Shown here one piece after another: positions 16,862 to 23,932 of a stretch of DNA of 26,106 bases. The first letter of the stretch is position 1. Each line of letters opens with the position of its first letter. A program made the position numbers and the translations under genes. Location: NCBI GenBank assembly GCA_964452095.1, contig CAYVKX010000021.1:1-26106 (forward strand), read 5' to 3'. The notes under the pieces were generated by a model. It was not told where the DNA came from and did not search any database. It was given only the letters and a program-made list of their open reading frames with translations. Source of the stretch: DUAL01 sp964452095 (GTDB taxonomy: Bacteria; Bacteroidota; Bacteroidia; Flavobacteriales; BACL11).

Positions 16862-17614
16862 ATGCTAAAAACTCAAGGGAAATTTACATATATAGAACAA
16901 GGGCAGGGAAAGCCGATAATTCTGCTACACGGATTGATGGGTGGAGCTGAAAACTTTGGTGAAATGGTAGGTTTTATATCGGAAAAATATAAAGTGTACG
17001 GCTTAGATTTAAAACTTTTTGAAGGGAAATTACTAAAAGTTTCCGTTAGGAATTTGAGTGATTATCTCTACAAATTTATGAATCAACTTGGGCTAAAAAG
17101 TGCTGTGCTTATGGGCAACTCTATGGGTGGACATATTGCACTAATTTTTGCCAAAGAACATCCTGAAATGGTAGATGGATTAATCCTAACCGGAAGTTCA
17201 GGGCTTTTTGAAAACTCATTAGGAAGCTCTTTTCCAAGAAGAGGAGATAAAGATTACATTAGAACAAAAACTGAGGAAGTGTTTTACGACCCAAAAGTAG
17301 CAACTGACGAACTAGTAGATAGAGTTTTCGCTATTGCAAACAATAGAATTTCAGTACTCAAATTACTCGGATATGCAAAATCAGCTATTCGGCACAATAT
17401 GGCAAACGACATTCAAAATATCACAAAACCAACTTGTCTTATTTGGGGAGAAAACGACAAAGTTACTCCACCACATGTTGCTGAAGAATTTCATAAATTA
17501 ATGCCAAAATCTGAGTTATTTTGGATACCTCTTTGCGGACATGCTGCTATGTGGGAGCATCCAAAAGCATTTAGTGAGATTATTTTGCTTTGGATGGAAA
17601 AACATAATCTTTAA
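16862..17614 (+). CDS. Alpha/beta-hydrolase-fold protein
   Basis: The 250-aa single-domain alpha/beta hydrolase has the oxyanion-loop LLHGLMGG at 21-28, the nucleophile elbow GNSMGGH with Ser87, the acid Asp199 in WGENDKVTPP and the base His227 in CGHAAMWEHP. The full catalytic triad is therefore present and an esterase- or lipase-like or C-C hydrolase activity is expected, but the substrate cannot be read from sequence. I chose the ATG at 16862 because the family N-terminus follows it directly. The frame also extends to a TTG at 16838, but that overlaps the probable promoter. It is 15 nt upstream of engB and probably co-transcribed with it. As I recall, the same neighbour order beside mraZ occurs in other flavobacteria, suggesting a conserved housekeeping role. 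Confidence 0.9.
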   Translation: MLKTQGKFTYIEQGQGKPIILLHGLMGGAENFGEMVGFISEKYKVYGLDLKLFEGKLLKVSVRNLSDYLYKFMNQLGLKSAVLMGNSMGGHIALIFAKEHPEMVDGLILTGSSGLFENSLGSSFPRRGDKDYIRTKTEEVFYDPKVATDELVDRVFAIANNRISVLKLLGYAKSAIRHNMANDIQNITKPTCLIWGENDKVTPPHVAEEFHKLMPKSELFWIPLCGHAAMWEHPKAFSEIILLWMEKHNL

Positions 17615-17629
17615 AACAGTCTGATTTTT

Positions 17630-18232
17630 ATGCAAATTAAATCTGCCGATTTTATTATCAGTAATACCGATTATAAGCTTTGTCCGAAAGCAAATATGCC
17701 AGAATATGCTTTTATTGGAAGGTCTAATGTTGGAAAATCTTCACTTATCAATCTTATTACTGGCAAAAAACAATTAGCTAAAATTTCTAGAAAGCCAGGA
17801 AAAACACAACTCATCAATCATTTTTTGATAAATAAAGAGTGGTATTTGGTTGACTTACCTGGTTATGGATACGCATCTGTTTCTAAAGCACAAAAGCAAG
17901 AATTTCAAAAAATAATTTTTTCTTACTTAGAAAACAGAGAAAATTTGATGTGCCTTTTTGTGCTTTTAGATTGCAGGCATAAGCCACAAAAAATTGATTT
18001 GGAATTTATGCAATGGCTTGGCGAAAAGGGAATTCCATTTGTAATGGTATTTACCAAAACCGATAAGTTAGGAAAAGTACCATTGAGCAAAAGCATAAAA
18101 AACTATAAAACAGAAATGCTAAAAGAGTGGGAAGAAATCCCACCATTGTTTTTTACTTCCACACTTCAAAAAAAGGGAACAACTGAAATTTTGGAGTTTA
18201 TTGAAAACACCAACTCCCTTTTTACTTCTTAG
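17630..18232 (+). CDS. engB: Ribosome biogenesis GTPase EngB (YihA/YsxC)
   Basis: EngB is an essential TrmE-Era-type GTPase needed for assembly of the large ribosomal subunit. The 200 aa contain the complete G-motif set: G1 GRSNVGKSS at 30-38, G2 around RKPGKTQ at 54-60, G3 DLPGYGYA at 75-82, G4 TKTDK at 142-146, and a G5-like FTSTLQKKG. The IGRSNVGKSSLIN and PGYGYA forms are diagnostic for EngB within the superfamily. It starts at ATG, 15 nt after the hydrolase gene. Its 3' end overlaps the gldC 3' end by 11 nt on the opposite strand, leaving no room for a conventional terminator between them. Confidence 0.97.
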   Translation: MQIKSADFIISNTDYKLCPKANMPEYAFIGRSNVGKSSLINLITGKKQLAKISRKPGKTQLINHFLINKEWYLVDLPGYGYASVSKAQKQEFQKIIFSYLENRENLMCLFVLLDCRHKPQKIDLEFMQWLGEKGIPFVMVFTKTDKLGKVPLSKSIKNYKTEMLKEWEEIPPLFFTSTLQKKGTTEILEFIENTNSLFTS

Positions 18233-18557
18233 ATATTATCTTTGATTCTTCCGAAAAAAAAGCGCAATAATCTCTTAAAGCCCCTGCTAATTTTGCTTCA
18301 TTAGTGGCTTTCTCTAAGGAATTTGCCATAGAAAGCAATGTTTGATGATACATTATAAGCATTTCGTTTACCATCATGTCTTTTGTCCATAAATCTATCC
18401 GTAAGGTTTCTTTAGTTTGCTTATCCCAAGCAGAAATAAGTAAGGATTTTATCTCCACCTTTTGCAGTTGCCCATCAGTGCTACTTAATTGTATTTTTTC
18501 AGGCAGATGATTTTCATCTAACTCTACTTCAAAACTAATTGTTGATTTTTTACTCAT
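18222..18557 (-). CDS. gldC: Gliding motility protein GldC
   Basis: The 111-aa soluble protein matches GldC of flavobacteria: VELDENHLPEKIQLSSTDG, then SAWDKQTKETLRIDLWTKDMMVNEM, then YHQTLLSMANSLEKAT and DYCAFF. GldC is an accessory protein of Flavobacterium gliding whose biochemical role is unknown; it is usually encoded right after gldB, as here (5 nt between gldB stop and gldC start). There is no signal peptide or membrane segment. Presence of gldB and gldC does not show that the organism glides, because many non-motile Bacteroidota keep them. The 3' end overlaps engB tail to tail by 11 nt. Confidence 0.9.
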   Translation of the reverse strand: MSKKSTISFEVELDENHLPEKIQLSSTDGQLQKVEIKSLLISAWDKQTKETLRIDLWTKDMMVNEMLIMYHQTLLSMANSLEKATNEAKLAGALRDYCAFFSEESKIISKK

Positions 18558-18562
18558 TTTAT

Positions 18563-19561
18563 TTATGGTTTGTATTTCGATTGTTGTAAAATTTCTTGGG
18601 ATTTTGTGTTTTGCATTAATTCTTGCAAACTAATATTCGGATTCTTTTTCATATACTTTTTCACTATTTTCCAACCCATAAAATAGGCAATTTTACCAGG
18701 TGATTCTTTCGGCATCCCCTTTGCAAAAGGTGAATCGTACAAATAGCTTTTGAACTTTTTAATATCAGCAGAAAACAATAATTCATTATCGATAAAATAC
18801 GCCCAAATACTTGCCTCACTATTTTCGCACCATTTTAATTCTTGCTCAGAAAATCGGAGCTTATCAGCAGTAGAAACATTAGGCAAAACAGCATCTAAAA
18901 AGTACATTATTTTTCCTTTGAAAATCATTTGAGAGAGAAAATCGTTTCCATTATCAAACACTCCAAATTCATTTGTAGCAATGGTTTCAAAACTATAAGG
19001 TAGAATATAGGACTTTTTGCTTTTTGCACTGAGATATTCTGGGATATTTAAACGCTTGTAGAACACACTATTTTTGCCCAAGAAATAGTCCAAACCAACA
19101 GCAAGAATGCTGTCATTAGTTACCACTCCATAATTAAAACCACTAAAATAAGTAATTACTGTTGGAGTAGTTTTTTCTGGAAAAATCTCTTTGTATTTTG
19201 CAAAAGAAGTGGCAAACTCTTTTTCTAAAAAATCAATATCGGCAAAGCATTGGCTTACACTATCAAATGCTTCTTTCATGTCAGGGTGAGAAATAAAATC
19301 AAGTAGTTGATTTTGATAAGAATTTTGCTTAGAATTTGTTCTTAAAACTTCATAATTAAAGCTTTCGAAAAAAGTACCTAGCTGCTTTTCCCACTCCAAA
19401 ATATCCTTCTCAATGGTACTATTATTTGTAGCAAAAAGAGATTGCTCAAATCGGTAAATATTTATTGGATTAATTTTTTCAGAATAAGTATTCTTGTTTT
19501 TGAAAACAAAAATAATAGCAATTGCAAGAAAAACAAAAATAAGAAGTTTCCATTTTTTCAT
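18563..19561 (-). CDS. gldB: Gliding motility protein GldB (no lipobox)
   Basis: GldB is an envelope protein required for gliding in Flavobacterium, normally an N-terminal lipoprotein. The 332-aa product here has the GldB layout: an N-terminal hydrophobic segment, then YRFEQSLFATN, a helical region around ILEWEKQLGTFFESF, and the conserved VGLDYFLGKNSVFYKRLNIPEYL block. The C-terminal region includes AYFMGWKIVKKYMKKNPN. The hydrophobic stretch (residues 5-20) is followed by KNKNTYS with no cysteine, so it should stay as a signal anchor or be cleaved rather than lipidated. It starts at ATG, only 5 nt after a strong -7 promoter element, so its mRNA may be leaderless. gldC follows after 5 nt; nadE is divergent. 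Confidence 0.87.
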   Translation of the reverse strand: MKKWKLLIFVFLAIAIIFVFKNKNTYSEKINPINIYRFEQSLFATNNSTIEKDILEWEKQLGTFFESFNYEVLRTNSKQNSYQNQLLDFISHPDMKEAFDSVSQCFADIDFLEKEFATSFAKYKEIFPEKTTPTVITYFSGFNYGVVTNDSILAVGLDYFLGKNSVFYKRLNIPEYLSAKSKKSYILPYSFETIATNEFGVFDNGNDFLSQMIFKGKIMYFLDAVLPNVSTADKLRFSEQELKWCENSEASIWAYFIDNELLFSADIKKFKSYLYDSPFAKGMPKESPGKIAYFMGWKIVKKYMKKNPNISLQELMQNTKSQEILQQSKYKP

Positions 19562-19566
19562 ATCTG

Positions 19567-19574
19567 CAAAATTA
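19567..19574 (-). promoter_or_regulatory. -7 promoter element of gldB-gldC
   Basis: The minus strand reads TAATTTTG, a perfect fit to the Bacteroidota TAnnTTTG consensus. Only 5 nt separate it from the gldB ATG, so transcription should begin at or next to the start codon. No clear -33 TTG is visible. Confidence 0.6.
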
Positions 19575-19594
19575 AGAATCTATTTAGTTTTAAT

Positions 19595-19602
19595 TACTTT
19601 TG
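19595..19602 (+). promoter_or_regulatory. -7 promoter element of nadE
   Basis: TACTTTTG fits TAnnTTTG exactly and lies 15 nt before the GTG chosen as the nadE start. It is back to back with the gldB element, 20 bp away on the other strand, forming a compact divergent promoter. It also rules out the in-frame TTG at 19600 as start codon. Confidence 0.6.
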
Positions 19603-19617
19603 CGAAAAACAAAATTG

Positions 19618-20406
19618 GTGCAAACAGAAAAAGTAATTCAGCATATTGTAAATTGGCTAGAAAATTACGCAAAAGAATCCGGGACAAAAGGATTTGTAAT
19701 TGGTATTTCTGGCGGCATTGATTCTGCTGTTACTTCTGCTTTAGCTATAAAAACAGAACTCCCACTACTTTGTGTTGAAATGCCAATTCATCAGAATAAA
19801 ACACAAATGGATAGAGCCAAAGAACATATAAATTGGCTAAAAAATAAATGTGAAAATGTTAGCTCCACCGAAACGGATTTAACACCACTATTTAATTCTT
19901 TTATCGCACAAATGCCAAATGCAGAGAGTTCTGAAAAAAAAGAACTTGCACTTATCAATACTCGAGCAAGATTTAGAATGACTACTCTTTATTATTTTGC
20001 TCAGTTAAATAATTATTTGGTGCTTGGAACCGGTAATAAAGTTGAAGATTTTGGGATTGGTTTTTTTACAAAATATGGAGATGGCGGAGTAGATTTAAGT
20101 CCAATTGCTGACCTTACAAAAAATGAAGTTTTTGAGATTGGAAAAGCACAAAATATTATTAGTGAAATATTAACTACACCTCCTACTGATGGACTTTGGA
20201 ATGATGACAGAACAGATGAAGAACAGATTGGTGCTAGCTATACCGAACTAGAATGGGCTATGGATTTTTCAGGAATGGAAAGTAATTTATCTGAAAGAGA
20301 AAAAGAAGTTTTGACTATTTATAAAACCTTACGGAAAGCCAATTTGCATAAAATGAAAGAGATTCCTATTTGCAGAATTCCAGAGAAATTAAAAACTACA
20401 GATTAG
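19618..20406 (+). CDS. nadE: NAD+ synthetase NadE, ammonia-dependent
   Basis: NadE converts nicotinic acid adenine dinucleotide to NAD+ with ATP and ammonia. The 262-aa single-domain form lacks the N-terminal glutaminase, so it should use free ammonia. Visible motifs are the PP-loop GISGGIDSAVTS at 29-40, the NTRARFRMTTLYYFAQ helix, the NaAD site GTGNKVEDFGIGFFTKYGDGGVDLSPIADLTK, and PTDGLWNDDRTDEEQIGASY. I chose GTG at 19618 (V-Q-T-E-K-V), which gives the usual N-terminus and length and follows the promoter; TTG at 19615 is possible. The 3' end overlaps the NifU-like gene by 11 nt tail to tail. As I recall, the gldC-gldB-nadE arrangement occurs in other flavobacteria. Confidence 0.96.
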   Translation: MQTEKVIQHIVNWLENYAKESGTKGFVIGISGGIDSAVTSALAIKTELPLLCVEMPIHQNKTQMDRAKEHINWLKNKCENVSSTETDLTPLFNSFIAQMPNAESSEKKELALINTRARFRMTTLYYFAQLNNYLVLGTGNKVEDFGIGFFTKYGDGGVDLSPIADLTKNEVFEIGKAQNIISEILTTPPTDGLWNDDRTDEEQIGASYTELEWAMDFSGMESNLSEREKEVLTIYKTLRKANLHKMKEIPICRIPEKLKTTD

Positions 20407-20650
20407 ATATATCTATTACTTCCTTTACTTCTGGCACTGCTCGTTTTATTACAATTTCCACCCCATTTTTTAAGGTCGTCATTTTTACATTGCAATTACT
20501 ACACGCACCAATCAGTTTTACTTTCACTACCCAATCATCAGTAAGTTCAATGAAATTAATATCACCTCCATCAGCCTCCAAAAAAGGGCGTATTTCAGTT
20601 AAAGCAGTTTCAATCTTTTCAATAACAGTTGTATCCGTAATAATTCCCAT
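20396..20650 (-). CDS. NifU-like iron-sulfur carrier (C-terminal NifU domain)
   Basis: This is an 84-aa stand-alone NifU C-terminal (Nfu) domain: RPFLEADGGDINFIEL at 21-36, then the cluster-binding GACSNC with Cys50 and Cys53 and VKMTTLKNGVE. Two such subunits typically hold one Fe-S cluster through their CxxC pairs and pass it to target proteins. I start it at the ATG at 20650, 5 nt after the mrp stop; a longer frame upstream would overlap mrp and adds nothing conserved. Coupling with mrp, another Fe-S carrier, supports a shared role in Fe-S delivery. The 3' end overlaps nadE. Confidence 0.93.
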   Translation of the reverse strand: MGIITDTTVIEKIETALTEIRPFLEADGGDINFIELTDDWVVKVKLIGACSNCNVKMTTLKNGVEIVIKRAVPEVKEVIDISNL

Positions 20651-20655
20651 AGTTT

Positions 20656-21780
20656 TTATTTTGTTGAACAACCAGCCTCATTAGTAGTTTCCACAGCTGA
20701 TGTTGGTGGCAAACTTACATTTCTTTTTTCAATTGCAGCCACTACATTCTTAGCCAAATTTAAAAGCTCTAAAGCAATAGGAGTAGCACCTTGCAATACT
20801 GCAGGTCTTCCTGCATCAGCAGCCTCACGAACAGATTGAACAAGAGGAATCTCAGCCAACATATCTATTTCCATTTGTTCTGCCAAACCTTTAGCTCCTT
20901 CCCTTCCAAATATATAATATTTATTATCTGGCAATTCAGCAGGAGTAAAATAAGCCATATTTTCTACCATACCCAATACAGGAACATTAATACTATCCAT
21001 CTGGAACATATTAACTCCTTTTTTAGCATCAGCCAAAGCAATATTTTGTGGCGTACTCACCACTACAGCACCCGTTAAAGGAATTGATTGAACTAATGAC
21101 AAATGAATATCACCTGTACCAGGAGGTAAATCTACAATAAGATAATCCAACTCACCCCAATGCGTATCCCAAAGCAATTGATTTAAGGCCTTTGAAGCCA
21201 TAGGGCCTCTCCAAACAACTGCCTGCTGACTCTGAGCGAAAAACCCGATAGATAGTAGCTTTACACCATAACTTTCTAAAGGTTTAATTTTTGATTTTCC
21301 ATCAACATTTATTGCTTCAGGTGTCGCTCCCTCCAATCCAAACATAATATGCATAGAAGGCCCATAAATATCCGCATCAATTACGCCAACTTTATGTCCT
21401 AAATCAGCTAAACCAACAGCTAAATTTGCAGCTATAGTTGATTTTCCGACACCTCCTTTACCAGATGATACTGCTATAATATTTTTTACTCCTGGAATAG
21501 GGTTTCCTTTAATTTGCGTTTCCTTTTCAGGAGCATTTACAAGAAAATTAACTTTTACCTTAGCTTTTTCAAAAGCAAACTCATGTATTGCTTTTAAACA
21601 ATCCACTTCTACCTTTTTTTTATATTGAAAAGTAGGGTTGTTTATTTCTATATCTAGCTCTACATCAGTGCCAAAAATTTGCATATTTTTTACAGCACCA
21701 CAAGCAACAATATCCTCTTTTCTATCAGGAAAAACAACATGTTGCAAAGCTGATACAACTACTTCTTTAGTTAACTTCAT
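20656..21780 (-). CDS. mrp: Mrp/ApbC-family iron-sulfur carrier ATPase
   Basis: Mrp proteins are P-loop NTPases of the NBP35/ApbC group that carry Fe-S clusters. The 374 aa have an N-terminal MIP18/DUF59-like domain (about 1-85) and a deviant Walker A GKGGVGKSTIA at 107-117. These are followed by DADIYGPSMH, the LIVDLPPGTGDIHLSL Walker B region and STPQNIALADAKKG. The CxxC that binds the cluster in many Mrp proteins after VENM-(A/S)-(Y/W)-F is not there; the sequence reads FTPAELPDNKYYIFG, a form I recall from other Bacteroidota. Two cysteines remain elsewhere in the N-terminal domain and one near the C-terminus. The NifU-like gene follows by 5 nt. The start is ATG, 18 nt after a consensus -7 element. 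Confidence 0.95.
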   Translation of the reverse strand: MKLTKEVVVSALQHVVFPDRKEDIVACGAVKNMQIFGTDVELDIEINNPTFQYKKKVEVDCLKAIHEFAFEKAKVKVNFLVNAPEKETQIKGNPIPGVKNIIAVSSGKGGVGKSTIAANLAVGLADLGHKVGVIDADIYGPSMHIMFGLEGATPEAINVDGKSKIKPLESYGVKLLSIGFFAQSQQAVVWRGPMASKALNQLLWDTHWGELDYLIVDLPPGTGDIHLSLVQSIPLTGAVVVSTPQNIALADAKKGVNMFQMDSINVPVLGMVENMAYFTPAELPDNKYYIFGREGAKGLAEQMEIDMLAEIPLVQSVREAADAGRPAVLQGATPIALELLNLAKNVVAAIEKRNVSLPPTSAVETTNEAGCSTK

Positions 21781-21798
21781 TTTGTAAATTTAAAGTTG

Positions 21799-21806
21799 CA
21801 AAGATA
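21799..21806 (-). promoter_or_regulatory. -7 promoter element of mrp
   Basis: The minus strand reads TATCTTTG, an exact TAnnTTTG match, 18 nt upstream of the mrp ATG and inside the 68-bp gap after the alkyltransferase-like gene. This suggests mrp and the NifU-like gene have their own promoter besides any read-through from trmB. No -33 TTG is evident. Confidence 0.55.
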
Positions 21807-21848
21807 TAACTAATAAGTATTTAGATATATTATTTTTTAACCAAAGAA

Positions 21849-22166
21849 TTACATCTCATTTTCTGGAGTCCAAAGGTGTTTTTCCAAATCAATAATCTTA
21901 TTATCTTTAATTGCCACCCCTTCATTCTCTAATAGTTGTTGCATTAATGTAATGCCATCAAAATGCATTTTTCCAGTAAGCAATCCTTGCTTATTTACCA
22001 CCCTATGTGCAGGAACATCATTTGGGCATTTATTCAAAGCCCAACCTACCATTCTGGCGGACTTAGCACTTCCCAGATATTTCCCAATTGCTCCATAAGT
22101 ACAAACTTTTCCCTCAGGAATCTGACGAACAATAGCATATACTTTATGGAAGAAATTATCCTCCAC
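21849..22166 (-). CDS. Alkyltransferase-like protein (Cys-less MGMT/Ogt DNA-binding domain)
   Basis: The 105-aa protein is a stand-alone DNA-binding domain of the O6-alkylguanine-DNA alkyltransferase family. It shows IPEGKVCTYGAIGKYLG at 16-32, SARMVGWALNKCP with the DNA-intercalating 'arginine finger' at Arg38, and PAHRVVN at 52-58. In active alkyltransferases that last motif is PCHR, with Cys as alkyl acceptor; here it is Ala53, so direct repair is not possible. Known alkyltransferase-like (ATL) proteins with Trp or Ala there bind alkylated guanine and hand lesions to nucleotide excision repair; I infer the same here. It starts with GTG overlapping the trmB stop by one base (TAGTG), so translation is probably coupled. 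Confidence 0.93.
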   Translation of the reverse strand: MEDNFFHKVYAIVRQIPEGKVCTYGAIGKYLGSAKSARMVGWALNKCPNDVPAHRVVNKQGLLTGKMHFDGITLMQQLLENEGVAIKDNKIIDLEKHLWTPENEM

Positions 22167-22834
22167 TAACTATTTAACCTAAACCTTAAATAAGTAATTG
22201 GTAAACCTCTGTCCAAATAAATTTGCTCGTAATGCGTTTTTATTTCCATGTGTTCTCGTTCTACTGGTGATGCGTATAAATCGTGTGTACTATCTTCTAA
22301 AATATGTCCCTCTCCAGTGATGATTCCTAAAGTAAAACCATGTAAAAACTGACTATCTGTTTTTAAGTGTATAGGAGCATCTTCCTTTAAAATATTTCTA
22401 TATCTCTTTAAAAAACCTGGGTGAGTTAAACGCTTAGTCCCTCTTCTTTTTTTCATTTGAGGATCAGGGAAAGTTATCCATATTTCATCAACCTCATCTT
22501 TTGCAAAACATTGTTCTATCCAATCAATTCTGATTCTTAAAAAACCAACATTCTTCATTCCTTTTTCCTTAGACTCTGTAGCGCCTTGCCAAATTCTAGC
22601 TCCCTTAATATCAACACCTAAAAAGTTTTTGTCAGGACATTTTTCAGCCAATCCTACACTATACTCACCCATTCCACAGCCCAACTCCAACACCAAAGGA
22701 TTGTCATTTTTGAAAAACTCCTTTTTCCATTTTCCTTTTAAATGAAAGCCCTCTTTCATTTCTTCCAAAGATGGTTCCTCAACATGAGGGTAATCTTTCA
22801 TCTGCCCGAATTTTCTTAACTTATTTTTTGCCAA
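22166..22834 (-). CDS. trmB: tRNA (guanine46-N7)-methyltransferase TrmB
   Basis: TrmB makes m7G at position 46 of tRNA variable loops with SAM. The 222 aa have the SAM-binding LELGCGMGEYSVGLA at 49-63, FLGVDIKGARIWQGA, the active-site block EIWITFPDPQMKKRRGTKRLTHPGF and HLKTDSQFLHGF; these are diagnostic. I start it at a TTG at 22834 (M-A-K-N-K-L-R-K-F), because homologues begin with a similar K-N-K-L motif and no ATG or GTG is available upstream. The next candidate would be the ATG at codon 12. Divergent from the glycosyltransferase gene, with 48 bp between the starts. Confidence 0.95.
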   Translation of the reverse strand: MAKNKLRKFGQMKDYPHVEEPSLEEMKEGFHLKGKWKKEFFKNDNPLVLELGCGMGEYSVGLAEKCPDKNFLGVDIKGARIWQGATESKEKGMKNVGFLRIRIDWIEQCFAKDEVDEIWITFPDPQMKKRRGTKRLTHPGFLKRYRNILKEDAPIHLKTDSQFLHGFTLGIITGEGHILEDSTHDLYASPVEREHMEIKTHYEQIYLDRGLPITYLRFRLNS

Positions 22835-22870
22835 AATTTTAATTTTTATGCAAAACTACTTTGTTTTAAG

Positions 22871-22878
22871 TATTTTTG
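22871..22878 (+). promoter_or_regulatory. -7 promoter element of the glycosyltransferase gene
   Basis: TATTTTTG matches TAnnTTTG exactly and ends 4 nt before the GTG start codon, so transcription should start at or just inside the coding sequence. Either the message is leaderless, or a later start codon is used. No -33 TTG is visible. Confidence 0.5.
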
Positions 22879-22882
22879 GCCT

Positions 22883-23932
22883 GTGAAATCAAAAAAACGA
22901 ATATTAGTTGCTCCACTTGATTGGGGAATTGGGCATGCTACAAGATGCATACCAATAATTAAACAATTAATAGCACACAATTATGAGGTGATACTTGCAG
23001 CTGATGGCAGACCAATGCATCTGCTAAGCACAGAGTTTCCAAATTTAGAAATGATTCGTTTTGGAGGATACAATATTAAATATCCTAAATATTTACCCAT
23101 GAGTATAAGTATGTTTTTGCAATTACCAAAACTACTACTTGGCATTAAAAAAGAACAAGCAATCCTTAATCAGATGATTGAAGATTACAATATTAATGGG
23201 GTAATTTCTGACAACAGATATGGACTTTATAGTGATAAAATTCCTTCAGTTTTTATTACCCACCAACTTAAAATTCAAAGTCCTTATTTTTCTAAAAACA
23301 TTCAGAATTTCAATTACAAATACATTAATAAGTTTGATGCTTGTTGGGTAATGGATGATGAAGAAAATAATTTAGCAGGGGAACTCTCAAAACCTGATAA
23401 TCTTCCAAACAACACTTCTTATATGGGAATTCAGTCCAGATTTGAGAAAACAGATGAAACGAAAAAATATGATTTCTTAGCTATAGTATCTGGTCCTGAG
23501 CCACAAAGAACAATATTAGAAAAAGGACTCATCAAAGCTTTAAAAGACAGGAAAGAGAAATCATTGATTGTGCTTGGGAAACCTGAACTAAACACCAATA
23601 AAACAACTAGGAATCTAAGTATCCGTTCCCACATGAATGCTTCAGAATTAAATGCAGCTATTCTTGAATCAGAATTAATAATTTGCCGACCTGGATACTC
23701 CACTATAATGGATTTAGCAAAACTAGAAAAAAAAGCATTTTTCATACCTACTCCAGGACAAACGGAACAAGAATATTTGGCAGATATATTTATGAAAAAG
23801 GGAATTTGCTACTCACAAAAACAAAGCGAATTTAATTTTGAAAAGGCAATAACTGAAAGTAAAAACTTTTCAGGATTTGAAAGATTGAAACAAGCTACAA
23901 CTAATTGGGAGGAATTATTTAGCCTTTTTTAA
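22883..23932 (+). CDS. GT-B-fold glycosyltransferase, MurG/UGT-like, substrate unknown
   Basis: The 349-aa soluble protein has the layout of a GT-B glycosyltransferase related to GT28/MurG. It has an N-terminal ILVAPLDWGIGHATRC with a GxGH loop and SDNRYGLYSDKIPSVFITHQL in the middle. The C-terminal nucleotide-sugar region includes CRPGYSTIMDLAKLEKKAFFIPTPGQTEQEYLA, resembling MurG's donor site. There is no signal peptide or membrane segment. Proteins of this type are common in Bacteroidota and annotated simply as glycosyltransferase; acceptor and sugar cannot be inferred here. The start is GTG, abutting a consensus promoter. The 3' end overlaps the histidine kinase by 18 nt tail to tail. Confidence 0.82.
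   Translation: MKSKKRILVAPLDWGIGHATRCIPIIKQLIAHNYEVILAADGRPMHLLSTEFPNLEMIRFGGYNIKYPKYLPMSISMFLQLPKLLLGIKKEQAILNQMIEDYNINGVISDNRYGLYSDKIPSVFITHQLKIQSPYFSKNIQNFNYKYINKFDACWVMDDEENNLAGELSKPDNLPNNTSYMGIQSRFEKTDETKKYDFLAIVSGPEPQRTILEKGLIKALKDRKEKSLIVLGKPELNTNKTTRNLSIRSHMNASELNAAILESELIICRPGYSTIMDLAKLEKKAFFIPTPGQTEQEYLADIFMKKGICYSQKQSEFNFEKAITESKNFSGFERLKQATTNWEELFSLF

Noticed and set aside
19600..19617. nadE start at TTG 19600
   Set aside because: That codon lies in the -7 promoter element TACTTTTG; GTG at 19618 fits family length and N-terminus.
20651..20671. 7-residue extension of the NifU-like protein into mrp
   Set aside because: The ATG at 20650, just after the mrp stop, gives a normal family N-terminus without overlap.
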